A stretch of 6,201 nucleotides of DNA, from assembly GCA_019236035.1 (NCBI GenBank), contig JAFAJU010000074.1, positions 1-6,201 on the forward strand, given 5' to 3'. Positions within the stretch are counted from its first letter, which is position 1. Each line of letters opens with the position of its first letter. Shown in pieces: positions 1 through 5,000 of this stretch. The DNA comes from Verrucomicrobiota bacterium. Lineage in GTDB: Bacteria; Verrucomicrobiota; Verrucomicrobiia; Chthoniobacterales; JAFAMB01. Below the pieces are notes generated by a model that had not been told where the DNA came from, searched no databases, and worked only from the letters and a program-made list of their open reading frames with translations. The position numbers were made by a program, and so were the translations under genes.

Positions 1-94
1 AGAGTGGATGATCAGAAATCCAGGCAGATCTCTCGATAATACGAATCTGGCAACCATACTTCCGGAGGCACTCGACGAGTTTACTTGGAAACAT
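1..94 (-). CDS. Possible 5' end of a minus-strand gene, truncated by window edge
   Basis: An open frame reads leftward from an ATG at 94-92 to the window edge (31 codons visible). The minus strand carries AGGAG (plus-strand CTCCT at 103-107) eight bases before this ATG, which is a good Shine-Dalgarno sequence at normal spacing and the main reason for preferring this strand. The peptide begins MFPSKLVECLRKYGCQIRII and continues with ERSAWISDHPL. The stretch around YGCQIRIIER loosely recalls the second strand of FAD-dependent aromatic monooxygenases, where an acidic residue ends the strand. The glycine-rich dinucleotide-binding loop that should precede it is absent, so this would be a 5'-truncated copy or something else. 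The plus strand is also open from base 2 to a TGA at 107-109, so the strand itself is uncertain. The product is not identified. Confidence 0.35.
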   Translation of the reverse strand, partial: MFPSKLVECLRKYGCQIRIIERSAWISDHPL

Positions 95-209
95 CTGGGC
101 GACTCCTGAAGCTAGCCTGATCCAACGACCGGTGCTCACCGCGCGCAGCGCTTGCGCCACATCGAAAACCAAGACCGCCTCGAGCTGGCAGACGACAGAA
201 CCTCATTGA

Positions 210-237
210 CAAGCTCCGCGGGGGCCGCGGCAAGCTC
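210..237. repeat. GC-rich hairpin flanked by 7-bp direct repeats
   Basis: CCGCGG at 216-221 and CCGCGG at 225-230 are self-complementary and separated by GGG, giving a 6-bp all-GC stem with a three-base loop. AGCT at 212-215 and 233-236 can extend the stem past a two-base bulge. The same flanks form a direct repeat, CAAGCTC at 210-216 and 231-237. No T tract follows, so it is not a classical intrinsic terminator. Function unknown. Confidence 0.5.
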
Positions 238-401
238 GATGCCCCTTATAACTTCGGCCTACAACGTCTCTGCTGACAGAACGTTCGGAAAAAAAAGATC
301 GTTTACACGTGACCCAAACAGACGGAAACTAAGGACAGGGCGTTAACCAGGGGTTTTTTGAGTTGTATGCCGAAACAAAGAGTGTTCGGAAAATCCGCAG
401 A

Positions 402-406
402 AAGGA
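402..406 (+). promoter_or_regulatory. Ribosome binding site for the 416-643 ORF
   Basis: AAGGA lies nine bases before the ATG at 416. This is one of the few good Shine-Dalgarno matches in the left third and supports that ORF being translated. Confidence 0.5.
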
Positions 407-415
407 CGGCGAGAA

Positions 416-643
416 ATGCAAACGGAAACTCTCACTGCGCTGGTTACAAGCGTACACCATAATCCTTCCGAAGGCACGACGCGTATCAATCTCAAGTGGT
501 TGGGAAGTCACGAGATTGGGGATTTCAACGTGGAGAAGCTGGGTAAGGTTCTGAATTGTGAAACTGAGACCGAAAACTCCGGTTGGGCAATCGTTGAAGG
601 TCTATGCCGTGCTAACCTAGGCGATACAATTCCGTTGCGTTAA
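416..643 (+). CDS. Small hypothetical protein, 75 aa
   Basis: An ATG preceded by AAGGA at nine bases opens a 75-codon frame ending in TAA. The product is soluble, with no signal peptide or hydrophobic segment, and mixes short beta-prone stretches (ETLTALVTSV, TRINLKWLG) with charged turns. It has two cysteines (in VLNCETE and EGLCRAN) and ends GDTIPLR. I do not recognise a family. The alternating polar/hydrophobic pattern would suit a small beta-barrel or sandwich, but that is inference. Codon use looks ordinary, without runs of rare codons. An overlapping frame at 363-554 is arginine/lysine/serine-rich and is taken as a shadow. The next plausible ORF starts about 230 bases away, so no operon is evident. 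Confidence 0.55.
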   Translation: MQTETLTALVTSVHHNPSEGTTRINLKWLGSHEIGDFNVEKLGKVLNCETETENSGWAIVEGLCRANLGDTIPLR

Positions 644-872
644 GACGCGAGGGAATTAGCCGGCGGGGGATCCAAAAGGGCAAGTCGCGAAGCGAAGATC
701 GGTCGGAAGCCGACCAGCGCTGGCTGGTTGTTAGCAAGATGAGCGGCGAGATTATTCGGGTAGAGCCGCTGGTTTACCCAGTTGTTGAGCCGCTCCACTA
801 TCCTCGCAGCTACACAATGCAGCCGGAACCAACTCTGATTCTGTTATTTTGAGCTGCTAAATATTCACTATC
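644..872. other. Intergenic stretch with small hairpins and a doubtful 37-codon ORF
   Basis: No convincing gene. A 37-codon ATG frame at 739-852 (begins MSGEIIRVEPLVYPV, ends in TGA) has no Shine-Dalgarno sequence and no recognisable similarity. The octamer GAGCCGCT is repeated directly at 763-770 and 787-794. The first part holds the hairpin chain listed separately. Confidence 0.45.
685..728. repeat. Chain of small hairpins, two mutually exclusive
   Basis: Three inverted repeats follow the 416-643 ORF: TCGC-GAA-GCGA at 685-695; GGTCGG-AAG-CCGACC at 701-715; and ACCAGC-GCTG-GCTGGT at 713-728. The last two share bases 713-715, so only one can form fully at a time. No T run follows, so a standard terminator is not supported. 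It could be a structured 3' end or chance. Confidence 0.4.
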
Positions 873-1163
873 ATGCAAGAAGAAGCTATCGTCACAACTG
901 TTGAACCGATTCTCAGCACAAATATCGGTGAAAGCCTTCAACTCGAATTTCTGAACGTCACCCTTCATTTGCTTCGAAGCGCGGAGTATCAAGGTAAGGT
1001 TTGTAAAGCCATCATAAAGGAGCCTGCCTGGCTCTTGATGCTCCAACCGTCTGCGCCGTTGGACGGGTACCTAATGGAACACGGCGAATCCTCCGCCAGT
1101 TTCGTTAAGGACGGCCGGATTGCGACAGGGTTGAAAGTTTCGATGGAATTGAACTGCCCGTAG
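873..1163 (+). CDS. Hypothetical protein, 96 aa (weak call)
   Basis: A 96-codon ATG frame ending in TAG. The predicted peptide looks protein-like: a hydrophobic central part (LEFLNVTLHLLRSAEY, then KEPAWLLMLQPSAPLDGYL) and a C-terminal strand-like stretch (ATGLKVSMELNCP). There is no signal peptide, and the hydrophobic stretches are too short and broken for a clear membrane helix. No recognisable domain. The weakness is the start: the bases before ATG (CTAAATATTCACTATC) contain no Shine-Dalgarno sequence. Two overlapping minus-strand frames (810-1046 and 989-1252) look less protein-like. It may be a real orphan, a degraded gene or a chance ORF. Confidence 0.35.
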   Translation: MQEEAIVTTVEPILSTNIGESLQLEFLNVTLHLLRSAEYQGKVCKAIIKEPAWLLMLQPSAPLDGYLMEHGESSASFVKDGRIATGLKVSMELNCP

Positions 1164-1224
1164 TCATAGGCCCAGCGACGGAGGCGAGATTGACTAGTTA
1201 TTGGCATTGTGGCATCCGGCCGGT

Positions 1225-1257
1225 CCGGGAGAATGACTCTTGATCGCGTCATCCCGG
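1225..1257. repeat. Imperfect hairpin upstream of the trehalose-phosphatase remnant
   Basis: CCGGG (1225-1229) pairs with CCCGG (1253-1257), and ATGAC (1233-1237) pairs with GTCAT (1248-1252). A three-base bulge AGA lies on the left side and a ten-base loop between. That is ten base pairs in total. It lies just before the region where recognisable phosphatase sequence starts and could mark a junction. Function unknown. Confidence 0.35.
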
Positions 1258-1285
1258 CCCATCCCGATGGTTATTTCGGACTTCC

Positions 1286-1459
1286 ATGTGTCGTCCGCCT
1301 AAACGGCAAATACGCTACATTGCGGGTGACGACTGCTCTGACGAGACTATGTTTGAGCTGAACACCCCTGAATTGCTTTCCATAAAAGTTGGAGACGGTC
1401 CAACGCAGGCCCGATTCAGGGTGGCTGACCCGGCTCGACTCCGACAATTTCTGCCATAA
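1286..1459 (+). pseudogene. otsB: Trehalose-6-phosphate phosphatase, C-terminal remnant
   Basis: A 57-codon frame ending in TAA encodes the last part of a trehalose-6-phosphate phosphatase, the HAD-superfamily enzyme that dephosphorylates trehalose 6-phosphate to trehalose. Visible motifs are the HAD motif IV region IRYIAGDDCSDETMFEL (residues 9-25; acidic residues Asp15, Asp16, Asp19, Glu20) and the typical terminal strands SIKVGDGPTQARFRV and ADPARLRQFL (residues 32-56). Intact OtsB proteins are roughly 230-270 residues, so about four fifths is missing, including the nucleophile motif DxD, the cap and the motif III lysine. Upstream sequence in this frame (from a TGA at 1241-1243) shows no phosphatase similarity, and I found none in the other plus frames just upstream. 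The ATG at 1286 is merely the first in frame; recognisable homology starts around residue 9. It is inferred to be a non-functional fragment left by deletion or recombination. Confidence 0.75.
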
Positions 1460-1460
1460 G

Positions 1461-1547
1461 ATGAGTAAGCCCGTTATCGAAGTCCAGACCCTTGGCGTGG
1501 CTGCGACAAGCAGCGGTTATTTGGCCACCCAGGTGAATCACGAATAG
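1461..1547 (+). pseudogene. 28-codon stub directly after the otsB remnant
   Basis: An ATG lies one base after the phosphatase stop (TAAGATG), a spacing typical of translationally coupled genes in an operon. The frame reads MSKPVIEVQTLGVAA and closes at TAG after 28 codons. It may be the first few codons of the gene that followed otsB in the ancestral operon, now broken. The peptide is too short to identify. The call rests mainly on the junction geometry. Confidence 0.3.
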
Positions 1548-1562
1548 GCCTTTTCCGTCTAA

Positions 1563-1790
1563 ATGAGGATGGACGAACAGCGAGTCGGCCTCGTGTGTCG
1601 CCTGGCAAAGTCATTGAATGACGTGGAAGCAATCATCGAACAGGTTGCGAAGGGAGGAGAGTATACTGCAGCAACGAAGGCGTGCACGGCTTCTCTAAGG
1701 CAACTCAATGCTGAACTGGGGGCCTGCCTGGCTTCGCTAAAAGAACGCCCTCCCCCGGACATGCTCGAGTTTGGGTGGTATCAATCTTGA
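1563..1790 (+). CDS. Small helical protein, 75 aa, possibly CsoR/FrmR-like fold
   Basis: A 75-codon frame starting at ATG 1563 (a second in-frame ATG is at 1569) and ending in TGA. Predicted to be almost entirely helical: helix one around RVGLVCRLAKSLNDVEAIIEQV, a GGEY turn, helix two around AATKACTASLRQLNAELGACLASLK, then a proline-rich tail ending GWYQS. Length, helix spacing and the pattern EY-x(9)-SLRQLNAEL can be laid without gaps on the CsoR/RcnR/FrmR family of small metal- or formaldehyde-sensing repressors. The family's conserved first cysteine is replaced by Tyr, however, and the three cysteines here fall at other places. I treat the resemblance as weak; any amphipathic helical hairpin could give it. 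The start lacks a clear Shine-Dalgarno sequence. An opposing frame (1559-1762, minus) is a shadow. Confidence 0.45.
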   Translation: MRMDEQRVGLVCRLAKSLNDVEAIIEQVAKGGEYTAATKACTASLRQLNAELGACLASLKERPPPDMLEFGWYQS

Positions 1791-1829
1791 TCCCGGCGGG
1801 ACAAATCTTAATGTCACATCGGACCAAAG

Positions 1830-1882
1830 CTAGCCCGCAAAAATCACGCGCTGGGTGAATCGACGAGCTGACTGCGGGCTAG
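1830..1882. repeat. Inverted repeat 1 of triple-hairpin module
   Basis: CTAGCCCGCA at 1830-1839 is the exact reverse complement of TGCGGGCTAG at 1873-1882: a perfect 10-bp stem around a 33-base loop. It directly abuts the second hairpin, which begins at 1886. Confidence 0.65.
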
Positions 1883-1885
1883 AAA

Positions 1886-1924
1886 GCAGCAGGATTGTCC
1901 GGCGTAGCCGGAAAATTCTGCTGC
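1886..1924. repeat. Inverted repeat 2 of triple-hairpin module
   Basis: The core is TCCGGC (1898-1903), loop GTA, GCCGGA (1907-1912). After one G/A mismatch, the stem continues with GCAGCAGGATT (1886-1896) against AATTCTGCTGC (1914-1924); all eleven positions pair if one G-T wobble is allowed. This makes an almost complete 39-base palindrome, far more than expected by chance. Confidence 0.75.
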
Positions 1925-1927
1925 CTG

Positions 1928-1975
1928 AGCCTGCATACTCACAAATTCTCTAAAAATTTGTGAGCGATGCAGGCT
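1928..1975. repeat. Inverted repeat 3 of triple-hairpin module
   Basis: The outer stem AGCCTGCAT (1928-1936) pairs perfectly with ATGCAGGCT (1967-1975). The inner stem CTCACAAATT (1938-1947) pairs perfectly with AATTTGTGAG (1955-1964). They are joined by a small one-by-two internal loop and capped by a seven-base loop (1948-1954). Nineteen base pairs in 48 bases is a strong structure. No immediate T run follows on the plus strand, so it is not a standard rho-independent terminator for the upstream ORF. Confidence 0.75.
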
Positions 1976-2002
1976 AGCCAAGTGCGCCCATTTTCTTTTC
2001 CC

Positions 2003-2008
2003 TATAGT
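2003..2008 (+). promoter_or_regulatory. Possible -10 box for the kinase gene
   Basis: TATAGT differs from TATAAT at one position and would start transcription near 2015, giving a leader of about 80 bases. No -35 hexamer at the right distance is convincing; the bases 16-18 upstream fall at the end of the third hairpin. Low confidence. Confidence 0.2.
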
Positions 2009-2066
2009 ATTGCCGTCGCACCCTTGTGACTCCGGCATGTCGCCGTAGGTTTACACTTGAGGTATA

Positions 2067-2079
2067 GCGCTGAAAGCGC
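2067..2079 (+). promoter_or_regulatory. Short stem-loop where a Shine-Dalgarno sequence would be expected
   Basis: GCGCT-GAA-AGCGC forms a perfect 5-bp stem ending 14 bases before the kinase ATG. No AGGAGG-like sequence lies between 2075 and 2093. The start at 2094 is chosen because it is the first ATG in frame and leaves a plausible basic tail before the CheB domain. An ATG at 2083 is in another frame and stops after five codons. Confidence 0.35.
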
Positions 2080-2093
2080 GACTATGCCTAGAC

Positions 2094-5000
2094 ATGCCTA
2101 AGACCAGGAAGTCGAAGGTTGAACTTCCCAAGGGCACGGGTGCAAGTTCGCCGCAAGCGGGTCCAAAAGGAGCTGGCCGCTCCCGACCGGAAAAACCAAG
2201 AAGTCGTCAAACTTCCCGGAATACGAGTTCCACCCCCCCTGTCGAGCTTTCACGGGGTGACAAACTGGTCGTGGTCGGTATCGGCGCCTCGGCGGGAGGA
2301 CTGGAAGCAATCACTGAGCTCTTGGACCACCTTCCTGACCGCACCGGAATGGCTTTCGTGGTCGTTCAGCATCTAGACCCACATCATGAAAGCCTCTTAA
2401 GCGAATTGCTTGGAAAACATACCAAGTTGCCGGTCAGAGAAGCGACCGAAGGAACAAAGGTCCAGCCGGATCGTGTTTATATTATTCCGCCAAACAAGAA
2501 CATGACTCTCGAAAAAGGCGCACTCCGACTCGCGGCGCGCACTCTGCATCGAGGGCAACATATGCCCGTGGATATCTTTCTCCGCAGTCTGGCTCTGGAT
2601 CGCGGCGGCCGGGCAGCAGGCGTCATTCTTTCCGGCGCAAATACTGACGGAGCTCTTGGGATTGAAGCCATTAAGGCCGAAGGGGGGATAACTCTTGCCC
2701 AAGACCCAATTTCGGCACGACACCGGGATATGCCGACTGCAGCGATCGAAACGGGCTGCGTCGATTTTGTGCTTCCGCCCGCGGCGATCGGGCAGGAATT
2801 GGCCCGAATCGACAAACACCCTTATGTTCGAACGTTGCCGCTGGTAGAACCGGAGACAGCTGTTGGGTCTACGCAACTGAAATCGGAAGGCGAGGCGGTT
2901 GAAGAACAGGCTCGTATCGACTCCGAGAGCGAAAGGAGCCGCGCCGCCCAAAGCGTCCAACGAATATTCTCACTCTTGCGCAGCAGCGTGGGCGTGGACT
3001 TCACGATGTACAAACCGGCCACTGTTCAACGCCGGATTCAGCGGCGGATGGCGCTCCTGCGGATAGAGAAAATTGAAGATTACGCTCGTCTTTTGCGCTC
3101 GAACGAAGCCGAAATCGTCGCGCTTTACCAGGACATTCTTATCAAGGTCACAAGCTTCTTTCGAGATTCAGCCGCTTTCGATTACCTGAAGCGGTGGATT
3201 TTTCCGCGGATGCTTAAATGGCGGTCCAAGGATGATTCACTGCGGATTTGGGTCCCCGGCTGTTCGAGCGGCGAGGAAGCTTATTCAATTGCGATCTGTC
3301 TGGCTGAATATCTAGGCCGCCGGCGATCGGACTTCCCGGTTCAAATCTTTGCGACAGACCTCAGTGACGCGTCCTTGGATCGGGCGCGCGACGGGATCTA
3401 TATCGAAAATATCGCATTAGACATATCCGCTGAACGGTTGCGACGCTTCTTTGTAAGAAACGGGCGCAACTATCAGATCGTCAAATCCATCCGGGAAATG
3501 GTCATTTTTGCGAGACAGAATCTCGCCAAGGATCCCCCCTTTTCGCGTCTCGATCTTATCAGTTGCCGAAATGTGCTGATTTATCTTGGCGCGACACTAC
3601 AAAAGAAGATCTTTCCGATGTTTCACTATGCATTGCGACATGGGGGGTTCCTGTTGCTCGGCAACTCGGAGAACATTGGAGAGTTTACCGACCTTTTCGC
3701 TCAGGTAGATAAGCGCTCACGGATTTTTGTTCGGAAGGATAACGTCCCCCATGGCCGGTTTGAACCCTTTGCCGCGCTCTTGGCTGCATCCGCGGAACGC
3801 GCCGACTTTCGCTTGGCAACGGCGGGCCCCCCGCCAAGCCGGCAACGCTCGGTAGCATCTTCTGCGGTCGCTGAGAAGGCTGACGTCGACCTTCAGCGGG
3901 AAGTCAACCGAATCTTGCTTCAGCGCTATACGCCATCCGGAGTTGTCGTCAGCGATGAATTAGAGGTCGTGCAATTTCATGGAAAAGGGCAGAAATACTT
4001 CGAGCCGGCTCCGGGGAAAGCCAGCTTCAACATGTTGAAGCTGATAAAAGAGGGGCTCGCCGTCCAAAGCAGAGCAGCCGTGGCTTCGGCACGGCGAGAA
4101 GGTAAGACCGTTAAAAAACGTGCAACCTTCAGCGACGACACCGGGATTCATGAAATCGAGCTGGAAGTCATTCCGCTGAAGGTCGGGGAGGAGTACAACC
4201 GGCATTTTCTTATTCTTTTCAATGAACTCTCGTCCGCCGTCGACGCTCCGGCAGATATCAAGACCCGAGGAGATAGGTCAGACGCCCGCCATCGCGAAGA
4301 TGGTCGTATGGTTGGAGCACTCAGGCAAGAGTTGGGAGCCACACGCCAATACCTTCAGACCATTATTGAGGAGCAAGACGCGTCAAACGAGGAGATAAAA
4401 AGCGCCAATGAAGAAATCCTCTCAAGCAATGAAGAATTACAGTCTACCAACGAGGAGCTGGAAACGGCCAAAGAGGAACTGCAGAGCAGCAATGAAGAGT
4501 TAGTTACTGTCAACGAGGAACTCCAGAATCGAAATATCGACCTCGCTTTGGCAAATAACGACCTAACCAATCTGATTAATTCGGTCAATTTTGCTATAGT
4601 CATTCTTGGTAGCGATGGACGCATCCGACGCTTTACCCCGGTCGCAGGGCATCTTTTTAACTTAATCCCGGCAGATGTCGGCCGGCCTTTCACTGATATA
4701 TCCTCAAACCTCCAAGTAGCCAATCTTCCGGAATTAATCGATCAGGTGGTCGAAACAATTACTCCAAGGGAGGCAGAAGTCCAGGAACGCGAGGGCCGTT
4801 GGTACAAAATGAGCATTCGGCCTTACCGGACCGCAGACAAAAAGATAGACGGCGCGATTTTGTCCCTCGTGGAGATTGACACGCTGAAGCGCAGTTTGGA
4901 GGAGGCCAAGCAATCCCGGGATTTTGCAGAAGCGGTAGTGGCCACTATTCGCGAACCCTTGATCGTGCTCGATTCAAACTTTCAGGTAAAAAGTGCTAAT

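Larger units (their letters stand above)
110..415. other. Intergenic stretch with no convincing gene
   Basis: About 300 bases without a supported gene. A TTG-initiated frame (152-346) crosses it, but it has no ribosome binding site and a composition dominated by Ser, Ala and Arg, so I do not call it. A TTGACA hexamer at 206-211 has no matching -10 at 16-18 bases. The stretch contains one strong GC-rich hairpin, listed separately, and a short T run at 354-359 that does not follow a stem. If the minus-strand gene at the left edge and the plus-strand ORF at 416 are both real, this is a divergent intergenic region and should hold promoters for both. I could not identify them. Confidence 0.5.
1791..2093. 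other. Structured intergenic region upstream of the kinase gene
   Basis: About 300 bases without a supported gene. From left to right it contains a small TCCC-GGC-GGGA hairpin (1791-1801) just after the preceding stop, three larger inverted repeats (1830-1975, listed separately), a pyrimidine-rich stretch (1991-2002), a possible -10 hexamer (2003-2008) and a short stem-loop just before the kinase ATG (2067-2079). A minus-strand frame (1844-2038) crosses it, but the inverted repeats explain its sequence and I do not call it. Confidence 0.6.

Noticed and set aside
2..109. Plus-strand open frame from the left edge ending in TGA at 107-109, possible gene 3' end
   Set aside because: Only 35 codons with no recognisable motif; such an open stretch is likely by chance. 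The minus strand has the better start signal, though neither is secure.
152..346. 64-codon TTG-initiated frame
   Set aside because: No ribosome binding site, rare start codon, composition like non-coding DNA, and it contains the GC-rich hairpin.
739..852. 37-codon ATG frame (MSGEIIRVEPLVYPV...)
   Set aside because: No Shine-Dalgarno sequence, very short, no similarity I recognise; described only within the intergenic entry.
989..1252. 87-codon minus-strand frame opposite the 873-1163 ORF
   Set aside because: Composition looks like an antisense shadow, and its start falls inside the 1225-1257 inverted repeat.
1928..1975. Third hairpin as an intrinsic terminator
   Set aside because: No T run directly after the stem; the nearest pyrimidine stretch begins 15 bases later and is interrupted by C.
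1830..1975. Integron attC site or CRISPR array
   Set aside because: No GTTRRRY/RYYYAAC core pair and no integrase; the hairpins differ from one another and there are no regularly spaced identical repeats.
1844..2038. 64-codon minus-strand frame across the triple hairpins
   Set aside because: Its sequence is explained by the inverted repeats; no start signal or protein-like pattern.
2050..2068. TTTACA and TATAGC as a promoter close to the kinase start
   Set aside because: The hexamers are only seven bases apart, far from the 16-18 needed.
2397..2960. 187-codon minus-strand frame inside the kinase gene
   Set aside because: It lies antisense to the clearly conserved CheB domain; Ser/Arg/Cys-rich composition typical of a shadow frame.
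4355..4723. 122-codon minus-strand frame opposite the coiled coil, very serine-rich
   Set aside because: The SSSL-type runs are the reverse complement of the NEEL heptad codons, so it is a by-product of the repeat.
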